Shown here one piece after another: positions 32,812 through 41,837 of a DNA stretch of 64,000 nt. Numbering within the stretch: position 1 is the stretch's first letter; the number at the start of each line of letters is the position of its first letter. The notes below the pieces were generated by a model. The model ran no database searches and was not told the DNA's origin. It worked only from the letters and a program-made list of their open reading frames with translations. The translations under genes and the position numbers were made by a program. This DNA comes from Lentilactobacillus curieae (GTDB lineage Bacteria; Bacillota; Bacilli; Lactobacillales; Lactobacillaceae), in NCBI RefSeq assembly GCF_000785105.2, contig NZ_CP018906.1, positions 620,001-684,000 on the forward strand, read 5' to 3'.

Positions 32812-34428
32812 TTATAATTCTTTGTAATCGAAATAATCAAATTCAGCGGGCTCGTCATATCCCGCATAATCGACAGCTGCTAAGCCAACAAATGCACCAG
32901 TAAAAAATCCACCATATGTTTGTAGCACATAGTCATCAGATAAAACCGCTGCATCTAATTTAACAGGTACCTCTTTCCATTCTTTACCATCAAACGAATA
33001 TTCATAGGTATATGTTTGTTTTCTAACTTTAGTCCTGAAGTACACAGCTTCAATATTGGCAGGGATACTAATTGCGTCTTCTTTCAAATAAGACGTATAG
33101 TTTCCACGATTATTTTCAGCAACTTCAATAACTCGTCCCTTGTTTTCATCAAAAGTAACAAAGATCCATGACCAATGTTTATCATTATAGAAGTTAGTTA
33201 ATCCCGCCATTTGCTGGTATGAGAACGGATTAAATTTAACTTTTGTTTCAGCATCAAAATTAAACGCTTGCCATCTACTTGCAACCAGTGATACATCAAA
33301 GGTACTTGCTAGTGAATTTTTTCCAACTAGTCTTAAATTTCCGCTACCAGTCGAACCCATTTCAGCATTGAAAGGCACCCTTAATGTGTTCCAATCGTTA
33401 TCCAATACGTCATCGTCAAAATCATCGTGGCGAGAATGGTCCAACGGAGCATCAGTAATAATCGCATCTTTAGGCGCATCAACCTCAACTTGTCCGCCGT
33501 GTCCTCCAACTATTCTTGGCCAGCCTTCATCATCCCACTCAACTTTCTGAATTGATGTTTCTCTACCCAGCGTGCTCCAGCCACGAGGATCATACGCTGA
33601 CTCATTATCATGATTCCATGGTCGTGAGCTTAACGATGCATAGTACCACTCCCCGCCCGGTGTACTAACAAGTGCACCATGCCCTTGTTTTTGAATTTCC
33701 AAATCGGGAGTATCAAAGTTTGTTAAAAACACTTCTCCAGGTTCTGTAGCAAATGAATCAGCATCAAGTGATGTTGACCTGGCCACAACCTCCTGATGGG
33801 TAAACACGGTTCCACCTTGAGCAGCAAAAAGGTAGTAGTAACCATCTTTTTGGTAGATATGGGGACCTTCAACAAGTTTAACTTTGGTTCCATAATAAAT
33901 CGTTCGAGCCGTTTCAGGCTTAAGCTTCTTAGTCGAAACATCATATTCTGTTAGTGTGATTCCATTAAACGGATGCTTATATTCTCTATGATCCCAGGTT
34001 TGTTGAACTAAATACTTTCTACCATCTTCATCATGGAATAAAGATGCATCAAACCCAACTCCATTTAAGCGAATAGGAGAACTCCAAGGGCCATTAATAT
34101 CTTTAGCTGTTGTAAGATAGTTAGTCATATCTTTAAAAGCACCTTCGGTCACCTTAACATCTGTATATACTAGCCAGAATTGGCCATCAGAATATGATAA
34201 ATCTGGCGCCCAAATTCCTCCAGAAGCTGGGTTTCCTTTCATATTCAATAATTCTGTTGTCGACAGTGGAGAAGGAAGTAAATTCCAATGAACTAAATCT
34301 TTTGATTCATGCAACCTAACACCAGGGAACCATTCAAAAGTTGAATTTGCAATATAATACGTATCATCAACTCTAATAATACTTGGATCAGCATTGAACC
34401 CTGGAAGAACTGGATTATTAATTTTCAT
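32812..34428 (-). CDS. xynB: GH43 beta-xylosidase
   Basis: This 538-residue glycosidase lacks a signal peptide. The N-terminal five-bladed beta-propeller has the catalytic base Asp in GFNADPSIIRVDD, the second Asp in VGFDASLFHDEDG and the proton-donor Glu in LVEGPHIYQKDGYY. A C-terminal beta-sandwich (about residues 330-538) is usual for XynB-type enzymes of GH43. It releases xylose from beta-1,4-xylobiose and short xylooligosaccharides in the cytoplasm. It follows the GPH transporter with a 19-base gap, matching the xynP-xynB pairing in B. subtilis. Confidence 0.94.
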   Translation of the reverse strand: MKINNPVLPGFNADPSIIRVDDTYYIANSTFEWFPGVRLHESKDLVHWNLLPSPLSTTELLNMKGNPASGGIWAPDLSYSDGQFWLVYTDVKVTEGAFKDMTNYLTTAKDINGPWSSPIRLNGVGFDASLFHDEDGRKYLVQQTWDHREYKHPFNGITLTEYDVSTKKLKPETARTIYYGTKVKLVEGPHIYQKDGYYYLFAAQGGTVFTHQEVVARSTSLDADSFATEPGEVFLTNFDTPDLEIQKQGHGALVSTPGGEWYYASLSSRPWNHDNESAYDPRGWSTLGRETSIQKVEWDDEGWPRIVGGHGGQVEVDAPKDAIITDAPLDHSRHDDFDDDVLDNDWNTLRVPFNAEMGSTGSGNLRLVGKNSLASTFDVSLVASRWQAFNFDAETKVKFNPFSYQQMAGLTNFYNDKHWSWIFVTFDENKGRVIEVAENNRGNYTSYLKEDAISIPANIEAVYFRTKVRKQTYTYEYSFDGKEWKEVPVKLDAAVLSDDYVLQTYGGFFTGAFVGLAAVDYAGYDEPAEFDYFDYKEL

Positions 34429-34447
34429 GATTTACACTCCTAATCAC

Positions 34448-35929
34448 TTATAGTTTTCCTTCAGATTTTCTTTCATCAATTTCAAGATTAATTCGATCAA
34501 CATCTGCATCACTTAATGGATAACGACTCATAATCCACATAGCAACAACGGCAAGAACAATTGGTATCCAAATCATCGACCACTGAATTCCCATCAGCGC
34601 TGTATTACTTTGAGTAGCTTTTGTACCATCAAATTTAAAGAATGCATTAATATAACCAGGAATAATTCCACCCAGAGCTAGACCAATCTTAAAGAATAAT
34701 CCCATAATGGCATTAATAATACCTGCCACACGTTTTTGGGATTTATATTCCCCATAAGATACCACTTCCGGAACAAGTGACCACATATAACCTGTTGCTG
34801 AAGTTATACCCCATTGTTGTAAAAATCTTCCGATATAGCCCAATAATGGTGATTCTTTAAAAGCAGAAGTTTGCCAGATCCATAGAATAACTTGTCCAAC
34901 TACGAATAAGGTAAGGAAAATATAGAAGAACTGTTTCTTTCCAATTCTCTTTCTAACAATTGGCCATAAGAATACTAAGAATATCCCTGGAATCGATCCA
35001 ATTAGGTTAATAGATGCCATCCATTCAGGATGCCCAACATTGTACTGCATATAAAATGGCCATACAGTATTTCCAAAAAACATAAAGGTAAAACCAATTA
35101 AGAAAAACATTCCAAGAATCTGTAATGGTTTATTTCTTTTTATTTCGGCAAATAAATCTGTATATTTAACTGAATCTGTCTCTTCTTTTGTGGGTAACAC
35201 ACGTTCTTTAACCCCAAAGTAAGTGAATAGCAACAGCGCAAATCCAATTACCATGTAAATCGACATCACCATAAAGTAGGCTCCGCCGGCGTGTGGTGAT
35301 GCATAATTTCCTAAGTTAAGTTTAATTCCAAATAAACCAATATCTTTAATTTGTTTATCTGGAGAGGCTAACTGAACAAATAAAGGCAAAAAGGTATAAA
35401 CCATCAAATTACCAATATTCGCTTCGGTCATTCTAACTGTTGTAAGCGTTGAAACTTCGTTATTATCTCTTGTTAATGACGCATTTAATGCTCCATAAGG
35501 GATATTGACGAATGAATATATAAGTGCAGTTGCTAAATAAGAAATAAATGCGTATACAACGCTTCCTCTAACAGCATCAATAGGGAAGAAGAGCAGAGCT
35601 GCACAAACAGTTAGCGGGATTCCAAAGTAAAGAATGAATGGGCGGTATTTGCCGCTTTTAAACTTACTCCGATCAACAACAGCCCCAACCCATGGATCCC
35701 AAAAAACATTGACCCATCTAACCACTAGAAAAATAGTAGCCCCAACTGCAGCTGAAATTCCAAATACTGTTGTTAAATAAAATAGCAACATCGAACCAAC
35801 AGTTCCAAAGATTAAATTTTGTGCTAAATCACCAGCACCATAGCTAATTCTTTCTATCCAAGTCAGCTTTGCAAACTCATTTTTAGCCACGTTGTTTTCA
35901 TCCTTGGTTTTTTGCAGATTATTATCCAT
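34448..35929 (-). CDS. GPH-family xyloside transporter (XynP/XynT-like)
   Basis: This 493-residue Na+/H+:sugar symporter of the glycoside-pentoside-hexuronide family starts at the ATG at 35929, behind AGGAAGGA; a longer reading runs back through the operator and has no site. Signatures are ERISYGAGDLAQNLIF, the GPH pattern SYGxGD at the first helix, WVNVFWDPWVGAVVDRSKFKSGKYRPFILY in the helix 2-3 loop and EVVSYGEYKSQKRVAGIINA. It directly precedes the GH43 xylosidase and imports xylobiose or other beta-xylosides. A near-perfect XylR operator lies upstream. Confidence 0.9.
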   Translation of the reverse strand: MDNNLQKTKDENNVAKNEFAKLTWIERISYGAGDLAQNLIFGTVGSMLLFYLTTVFGISAAVGATIFLVVRWVNVFWDPWVGAVVDRSKFKSGKYRPFILYFGIPLTVCAALLFFPIDAVRGSVVYAFISYLATALIYSFVNIPYGALNASLTRDNNEVSTLTTVRMTEANIGNLMVYTFLPLFVQLASPDKQIKDIGLFGIKLNLGNYASPHAGGAYFMVMSIYMVIGFALLLFTYFGVKERVLPTKEETDSVKYTDLFAEIKRNKPLQILGMFFLIGFTFMFFGNTVWPFYMQYNVGHPEWMASINLIGSIPGIFLVFLWPIVRKRIGKKQFFYIFLTLFVVGQVILWIWQTSAFKESPLLGYIGRFLQQWGITSATGYMWSLVPEVVSYGEYKSQKRVAGIINAIMGLFFKIGLALGGIIPGYINAFFKFDGTKATQSNTALMGIQWSMIWIPIVLAVVAMWIMSRYPLSDADVDRINLEIDERKSEGKL

Positions 35930-35963
35930 AGCAATGAATCCTTCCTGGTAGTCATTTTCTTCA

Positions 35964-35990
35964 TTTAGTTTGTTTGTTATACCAACTAAA
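35964..35990. promoter_or_regulatory. Near-perfect XylR-type operator upstream of the GPH transporter
   Basis: TTTAGTT and AACTAAA are perfect 7-base arms 13 bases apart, with GT and AC at the symmetric inner positions. This is the geometry of Bacillus and Lactobacillus XylR operators. Confidence 0.85.
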
Positions 35991-36069
35991 CAAAGCAAAA
36001 CGTTTCCTGCAGAAAAACGATCAGACTTCCCCAAACATTTTATTTTTATAGGTTCCCTACAAAAACAAT

Positions 36070-36083
36070 TGTATTCGCTTTCA
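36070..36083. promoter_or_regulatory. cre-like site upstream of the GPH transporter
   Basis: TGTATTCGCTTTCA fits the cre pattern with one mismatch and lies between the AraC regulator and the transporter. Confidence 0.5.
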
Positions 36084-36146
36084 TCAAAAATTTGTATATC
36101 CATTTGTGCCTATTTTTTGTCAAATTGTGACATTAATTGTTTTGAG

Positions 36147-37052
36147 TTATTCAAAATAACCTTTTTGAGTTTTTGATCTAACGATACGTTTTTTTGAAAT
36201 CTGTCTTCTATATTGGGAAGGTGTCACTCCTGACCATTTTTTAAATTGTTTACTGAAAACCGCTATATCTCCCGCCCCAATCATAAAAGCCACATCTTCG
36301 ATAGAATATTCATCATACCCTAAAAGGATTTTAGCTTTTTGATATTTTTGATCCTCTATATAATGTAAGGGCGTTACTCCATAAACTTTTTTAAATAATC
36401 TGTGACCATATCCTGTACTAATCCCCAATTGATTACATATATCTCCAAAACTAAATGCAGTATGTTCGATATCATCAACTTTAGACTGAATTAACGCCGC
36501 AATTTCTTGACTAACGGTTGCTTCTCGTTCTGAAAAAATGGAATCGCTGGTATTAATGTTATGATCTACATTTTCAGCTAAATATGCCATATATTGTAGT
36601 ATCACTATCTGAATCTTTAATTTAATAACCTCAGTACTCAAGTTTGTAGAGCCACTAATATCAATAACCTGTCTTGCTACCCTATTAGACATTAACGCAA
36701 TTTCGTTATCCCGATCAATTACTCTATTTGCCAAGTAACCAATTAGCTTAGACTTTAACTTTAGACTATCAAAATTAAAATGAAAGCATATATACGTCAT
36801 CTCTTTAAATATACTACTATTTTTATTGGTATGACTTGTTCCTGGAGAGATTATAACTACATCACCGGGTCCATAAGAAAGTGTCTTATTATTTTTAAAT
36901 TCAGTTGTTTGCCCACCATCAATTACACACATCAACTCAAACGCTTGATGCTTTTGCTCAAAAAAACTCCATCCTCCTGGAACAGTATGTTGATGACCAC
37001 CGAACATGTACATACTCGACTCAACTACTGGAATTGATATAAATTTTTCCAT
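36147..37052 (-). CDS. AraC family transcriptional activator
   Basis: This 301-residue regulator has an N-terminal cupin-like sensing domain (FGGHQHTVPGGWSFFEQKHQAFELM, YGPGDVVIISPGTSHTN) and a C-terminal pair of helix-turn-helix motifs. The second HTH reads YSIEDVAFMIGAGDIAVFSKQFKKW and is followed by GVTPSQYRRQ, the family signature. It lies between the GPH xyloside transporter and a ROK regulator and is probably a local activator of the xynP-xynB unit, possibly sensing xylobiose or a related sugar. The gene diverges from none of its neighbours; all lie on the minus strand. Confidence 0.85.
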   Translation of the reverse strand: MEKFISIPVVESSMYMFGGHQHTVPGGWSFFEQKHQAFELMCVIDGGQTTEFKNNKTLSYGPGDVVIISPGTSHTNKNSSIFKEMTYICFHFNFDSLKLKSKLIGYLANRVIDRDNEIALMSNRVARQVIDISGSTNLSTEVIKLKIQIVILQYMAYLAENVDHNINTSDSIFSEREATVSQEIAALIQSKVDDIEHTAFSFGDICNQLGISTGYGHRLFKKVYGVTPLHYIEDQKYQKAKILLGYDEYSIEDVAFMIGAGDIAVFSKQFKKWSGVTPSQYRRQISKKRIVRSKTQKGYFE

Positions 37053-37079
37053 ATTTTCCCCTTATATTACACATACATA

Positions 37080-38234
37080 CTAGCTACCAAAATTTAGGTC
37101 TGCAGCACTAATCCCCAATACTTCATGAGTAACTAACGAACAAGCTCCCAACAAACATGCCTTATCTGAATCATCAAGCAATATTAATTCAATATCAGAT
37201 TTCCCGAAATTTCGTACAGCTTCACTAATTAAGCCGAAAATTTCTGGTTTTTCTTGCATTAAAGGCGATCCAATATAAATTGATTTTGTGTCAAAGTTCA
37301 TGGCAACATTAAAAATTAACATTGATATTTCACTGATAAATCTATCCATTGCTTCAAATGCAAGCTTATCTTTTTTATCTAGCAAGCGAATTAAATCTTG
37401 TCGACTTAGTTTTTCTACACTACTTCGTTCAACTACATAATTTATGATTGCATCTTCCGAACAGATAGATTCAATCGTTGCATAATGACCATCATTGGTT
37501 TTTGTCAGTGTTCGACCCACTTCACCAGCCTCACCATTGAATCCTCTAAATAAGCCATTATTCAATATAATTCCAGATCCAATTCCTTTGTGGATGCTTA
37601 TTGCAATCAAGTTTTTAATTCCTTCATTGTTTAGGAAGTCTCTAACATACAAGCCTGTTAAGTTAGATTCATTTTCAAGGTAAACAGGAACGTTATATTT
37701 ATATTCAAACTCTTTTTTAATATCTTTATCTCCCATATCCAAAAAAGGTGAATACGTAATCTGACCATCCTTAACAATTCCATGAATTGAAATTCCAATT
37801 CCTAAAAGTCCATTCACTGACGACGTGGTCCGACCATAATAATCTATCCTATCAGTAATTTTTGAGACTATTTGTTCAATTGAATCTCCTTCAATATTAA
37901 TATCTTCTCTACTAATTACAGATGCGTCCAAATAATTAACCATAAAATGGATGCGATGATAGGCAAGGTCTAAGCTTATGGTGTAACCAAACTCAGCATT
38001 CAATTTTATTCTTGTTGGGCGTCTCCCCCCAACCTTTGAAGCCTCACCTTCTCCAACCTCAGTAACGATTCCATAATCTTTTAAGTCGTCATAAATACTC
38101 GAAACTGTGGATTTATTTAACCCTAGATCTCTTGAAATTTGGGCTCTAGTGGTGATACCTCCGTTAATTAATTGCTGCAGAACCATTTTCGATGATTCCC
38201 TTTGCAATACATCCGATTTACTAAGTTCAAACAT
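37080..38234 (-). CDS. xylR: ROK family regulator, XylR-like
   Basis: This 384-residue protein joins an N-terminal winged helix (GITTRAQISRDLGLNKSTVSSIYDDL) and the GGRRPTRIKLN linker to a sugar-kinase-like ROK domain (IHKGIGSGIILNNGLFRGFNGEAGEVGR). The CxCGxxGC zinc motif of many ROK proteins is not present. XylR of lactobacilli and bacilli has exactly this layout and binds TTAGTT-type inverted repeats without xylose. Three such repeats occur in this window. It is the best XylR candidate, but a second ROK protein lies nearby and the two cannot be told apart with certainty. Confidence 0.82.
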   Translation of the reverse strand: MFELSKSDVLQRESSKMVLQQLINGGITTRAQISRDLGLNKSTVSSIYDDLKDYGIVTEVGEGEASKVGGRRPTRIKLNAEFGYTISLDLAYHRIHFMVNYLDASVISREDINIEGDSIEQIVSKITDRIDYYGRTTSSVNGLLGIGISIHGIVKDGQITYSPFLDMGDKDIKKEFEYKYNVPVYLENESNLTGLYVRDFLNNEGIKNLIAISIHKGIGSGIILNNGLFRGFNGEAGEVGRTLTKTNDGHYATIESICSEDAIINYVVERSSVEKLSRQDLIRLLDKKDKLAFEAMDRFISEISMLIFNVAMNFDTKSIYIGSPLMQEKPEIFGLISEAVRNFGKSDIELILLDDSDKACLLGACSLVTHEVLGISAADLNFGS

Positions 38235-38269
38235 TAGTTCAACCTCACAATTTAGATTTTAATAATTTT

Positions 38270-38296
38270 TTAGGTTAGTATACTTTATAAACTAAT
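38270..38296. promoter_or_regulatory. Weak XylR-type half-sites in the ROK promoter
   Basis: TTAGT and ACTAA flank an AT-rich stretch containing the reverse-strand TATACT, 40-60 bases upstream of the ROK gene. It is a possible autoregulatory site. Confidence 0.35.
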
Positions 38297-38364
38297 TAAT
38301 CTTAATCTAACACGAACACTGAGATGGAGTAAATATATATTCACACAATACATATGGTTCTCTA

Positions 38365-38402
38365 TAAAAAAGCCAGTCGAGATAATTCTCTCGACTGGCC
38401 AC
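38365..38402 (-). terminator. Terminator of the xylP-ROK-GH3 operon
   Basis: On the minus strand GCCAGTCGAGA and TCTCGACTGGC enclose a 6-base loop and are followed by six T residues. Confidence 0.92.
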
Positions 38403-38414
38403 TTTAAAACCAAG

Positions 38415-40631
38415 CTATATCTTATTTAATCCTGAAATTATCTTTTGAATATCTTCTGGGCTGACTCCCATAGTGGTTGCCGCACGAAGTGGCATGTTAC
38501 TAAACATTTTTGACTCCGGTGTACCATTAACCAGACCATCATATATATCTTTAAGACCTAAGTTGATCATTTCATCCTTAAATTCTGGTCTCTTAACAAT
38601 ATCACCGATATATGTTGAGTCACTTACCTTATCTAATTTTGCTTTATTCCAGTCAAGATTGATATCACTCATTAAATTAGCTGTTGAACTACTTTGTCCA
38701 ACAGAAATGATATATTGGCCGTTATCCAGTTGCCAGTCACCGGATTCACTATTATACCAACTAAACTCACGTTTCTCCAAAACCATGTGGATACGTTGCG
38801 TCTCTCCAGCATTCAAGTAAACTTTATCAAAATCAGCTAAAATTTTCTTTGGCTTTTCAATTTTACTTGTCATATTGCTAACATAGGTTTCCACAACACA
38901 TTTTCCAGGAAAATCTCCTGTGTTAGTGACATCAACATCGACATTGACATTATTTGATTCCACATCCACATTCATATTTCCAAATTCAAACGATGTATAG
39001 CTCAATCCATGACCGAATGGGAAAAGGACAGGCATATTCTTTTTTTCGTAGTATCTATACCCAACAAAAACACCTTCACGATAGTCCTCAGCTTCAGGGT
39101 TTGCATTAAATGTTAAATAACTCGGTGTATCCTCAATCCTTAATGGAAATGATTCAGCCAACTTTCCGGAAGGGTTGACTCTTCCCGTCAAAACATCCCA
39201 AGTCGCCTCGCCAACTGCTTCTCCTGTAAGATACGTTTCTAGTACCGCACCTACCTTATTAATCCATGGCATAGTGACTGCTGACCCGTTTTGCAAAACA
39301 ACAATAACATTGTCGTTTACTTCACAGATTTGATTAATTAGATTGGTTTGATTTTTTGGCAGGTTAATACCTTCCTTATCATAACCTTCAGACTCCATAC
39401 TTTCAGGATATCCCGCAAAAATTATAACTTTATCAGCCTGCTTTGATGCCGTAAGAGCACTATCTAACAAATCGTGATCATCGTTATCACTGCTCAGATT
39501 ATACCCTTCATCATAGCTATAATTAATCTTTTCTTTTTCCAGTCTATCAAGGGGGGTGACCAGTTTATATGCATTAACATGAGAACTACCACTTGCCTGA
39601 TACCTTGGATTAGCTGCAAGCTGCCCAACTACAGCAATCTTCTCAGTTTCATTTATAGGCAAAATTTGATTCTCGTTTTTAAGAAGCACAAAACTATCAG
39701 CTGCAAGCTTTCTAGAAAACTCATGCTGCTTTTCAAGATCATAGTCTACACTGTCCTGACGATGTAAGCTGAATTTTGAAACCATATTTATAACTCGGTT
39801 CACAGAAACATCCAACTCTTCTTCAGATAAAGTACCATTGCGAACTGCATCAACAACCTCGTCTACTGAAAGTTTTCCTTTTCCAGGCATTTCTAAATCA
39901 AGGCCTGCCTTTATTGACTCAGCATGATCAGAAACAGCACCCCAGTCAGACATTACTAATCCATGAAATCCCCATTGATTTCTCAATACATCCGAAAGCA
40001 GCCACTTATTTTGCGCACTGGGAATTCCGTTGATTTTATTATAAGAACACATTAACGTTGCTGGATGGGCTTTCTTTACAACTTTCTCAAAAGCTGATAA
40101 ATACATCTCTCTGAGCGTTCTTTCATCGATATTCGAAGACATGGTAAACCTTTTATTTTCCCTATTGTTTGCGGCAAAATGTTTAACGCTAACACCAACA
40201 CCTTCGCTTTGTACACCCTTTACATATTCAGTCGCAAGTTCACCAGCTAGATAGGGGTCTTCTGAAAAGTATTCAAAGTTTCTCCCTGCCAATGGGCTCC
40301 TTTTTAGATTAATACCTGGCCCGAGTAAAATCGAAACTCCTTCTGCCTTTGCAGCAGTCCCTAAATTTTCACCTAATTGATTTAAAGCACATCTATCAAA
40401 AGAACATGCCGTTAAGGCTGAGGCTGGAAAGCACACTGCCTCAACGCTATTATTAAGACTTAAGCCTGCTGGATCATTGATTTGCTTGCGAAGTCCAGAA
40501 GGCCCATCTGTCATCATTATTGAATCTAGTTTTCCAGGTATCTTTGCTGTATACCAAAAATCTTTGCCTGAAACTAGTTCTGCTTTTTCTTCTAAAGTTA
40601 ACTGGGAAATTATTTTCGAATTATCTTTCAT
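38415..40631 (-). CDS. GH3 beta-glycosidase (beta-glucosidase/beta-xylosidase)
   Basis: This 738-residue three-domain GH3 enzyme has no signal peptide. Its N-terminal barrel carries VKHFAANNRENKR and the nucleophile Asp in GLVMSDWGAVSDH. The middle alpha/beta sandwich includes the SHVNAYKLVTPLDRL region. A fibronectin-type-III-like C-terminal domain begins near YTSFEFGNMNVDVES. The enzyme would hydrolyse beta-glucosides or beta-xylosides. As third gene of the operon xylP-ROK-GH3 its likely task is removing beta-linked sugars from xyloglucan fragments or related disaccharides imported by XylP. Substrate choice is inference. Confidence 0.9.
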   Translation of the reverse strand: MKDNSKIISQLTLEEKAELVSGKDFWYTAKIPGKLDSIMMTDGPSGLRKQINDPAGLSLNNSVEAVCFPASALTACSFDRCALNQLGENLGTAAKAEGVSILLGPGINLKRSPLAGRNFEYFSEDPYLAGELATEYVKGVQSEGVGVSVKHFAANNRENKRFTMSSNIDERTLREMYLSAFEKVVKKAHPATLMCSYNKINGIPSAQNKWLLSDVLRNQWGFHGLVMSDWGAVSDHAESIKAGLDLEMPGKGKLSVDEVVDAVRNGTLSEEELDVSVNRVINMVSKFSLHRQDSVDYDLEKQHEFSRKLAADSFVLLKNENQILPINETEKIAVVGQLAANPRYQASGSSHVNAYKLVTPLDRLEKEKINYSYDEGYNLSSDNDDHDLLDSALTASKQADKVIIFAGYPESMESEGYDKEGINLPKNQTNLINQICEVNDNVIVVLQNGSAVTMPWINKVGAVLETYLTGEAVGEATWDVLTGRVNPSGKLAESFPLRIEDTPSYLTFNANPEAEDYREGVFVGYRYYEKKNMPVLFPFGHGLSYTSFEFGNMNVDVESNNVNVDVDVTNTGDFPGKCVVETYVSNMTSKIEKPKKILADFDKVYLNAGETQRIHMVLEKREFSWYNSESGDWQLDNGQYIISVGQSSSTANLMSDINLDWNKAKLDKVSDSTYIGDIVKRPEFKDEMINLGLKDIYDGLVNGTPESKMFSNMPLRAATTMGVSPEDIQKIISGLNKI

Positions 40632-40655
40632 GCATAATAACTCCTTTGTAGGTAA

Positions 40656-41813
40656 TTAATGATGAAATATCAACCTAATCCCATCCATATTTAATGCCGT
40701 GTGAATTGCAACCGATGCACCTCCAAGTAAGGTGGCTGAGTTAGTATCTTTTGACATTACAATTGGAGGAATAAGAGGCATAAATGACAATTTCATTTGA
40801 ATTTTCTTTAATATTTCAGGAATTTCTTCAATCAAAGGTGAGTTGAAAAATATCATTTGTGGATCAAAGGCTGCAATTAGGTCTGCGGTTACAATTGCGA
40901 GCTGGTAACAAAAATCATCTATTAAGCTAATTATTTTCGGATTTTGTTCATTGTAATCAATAACCAATTGTTTTAAATCATAATTTTTGTCCTCGAATAT
41001 TTCTTGGGCTTTTTTTATTATTGCCTTTTGAGACCATTCTGATTCAAAACTAGCCAATTTTTTCAAATTCTTACCATCATTTCCCGGTGACTGAATAACA
41101 ATTCTACCAATTTCTCCAGCCTGACCGTAGTTACCAGTATACAGCTGGGTATTTAATATTATTCCTGCCCCCACACCCTCATGGATACTTATAGAAATGA
41201 TATTCTGTAACTCCTGCTTACTAAAATCTTGTTCAAAAATTGCAGAAAGATTTGCTTCATTTTCTAAAATAACGGGAACACTATATAAATCTTTCAGTTT
41301 TGAAACAATATCAAAACTCGAGAAGTCAATAAATGGAGAATTGATAACTTCACCATTATAAACCGTCCCAAAAACTGCAATTGAAATTGCCAATAAGCCA
41401 TTCGTCGCGTCAAACTTCGGCATAGTATCAATAGAATCCTTCATCATTGTATAAACTTTATCAATTGATTGATCACCAATATTTTGAATGCTTCGTTCAA
41501 GTGTCCTGCCGTCTAGCTTTGTTGCCAGCATCTCTAATGTCTTACCAGAAACGCTAAAATTAACTACATACCCAAATGAAGAGTTAAACTCAACCAATTC
41601 CGGCTTACGACCACTCGTTAAGGTTGTTTGATCTTCTCCTAGGCTCTTAACAATCTGCTTATCAATAAAGGTGCCTACAATTTCAGAAACCGACATTTTA
41701 TTAAGGCCTAGCTTCTTCGATATGTCATTTCGTGAAATTGGACCACTATTAATTATTGCTTGAAGAACCGACTTTTCATTTCGATTCCGCATAACTTCTT
41801 TATTGATAATCAC
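40656..41813 (-). CDS. ROK family regulator of the xylP operon
   Basis: This 385-residue protein has an N-terminal winged helix (GPISRNDISKKLGLNKMSVSEIVGTF) and a linker SGRKPELVEFN before the ROK domain. The sugar-binding signature is SIHEGVGAGIILNTQLYTGNYGQAGEIGR. It lacks the Cys-rich zinc motif. It sits between the XylP-type transporter and the GH3 enzyme in one operon, and its operator is probably the AAGTTCAACTT palindrome found twice in the divergent xylP/xylQ promoter region. It may be the counterpart of XylR in the L. pentosus xylPQR operon. Its paralogue at 37080 is similarly built. Confidence 0.82.
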   Translation of the reverse strand: MIINKEVMRNRNEKSVLQAIINSGPISRNDISKKLGLNKMSVSEIVGTFIDKQIVKSLGEDQTTLTSGRKPELVEFNSSFGYVVNFSVSGKTLEMLATKLDGRTLERSIQNIGDQSIDKVYTMMKDSIDTMPKFDATNGLLAISIAVFGTVYNGEVINSPFIDFSSFDIVSKLKDLYSVPVILENEANLSAIFEQDFSKQELQNIISISIHEGVGAGIILNTQLYTGNYGQAGEIGRIVIQSPGNDGKNLKKLASFESEWSQKAIIKKAQEIFEDKNYDLKQLVIDYNEQNPKIISLIDDFCYQLAIVTADLIAAFDPQMIFFNSPLIEEIPEILKKIQMKLSFMPLIPPIVMSKDTNSATLLGGASVAIHTALNMDGIRLIFHH

Positions 41814-41837
41814 CTTTTATCCACTCACTTTTCAAAT

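Noticed and set aside
36001-36018. A second cre-like word near AAACGTTTCCTGC upstream of the GPH transporter
   Set aside because: It has at least two mismatches to the cre pattern, so I kept only the better site at 36070-36083.
35930-36103. A 58-codon extension of the GPH xyloside transporter
   Set aside because: It would be read through the XylR operator and promoter region, and family members begin near the ATG at 35929, which has a ribosome binding site.
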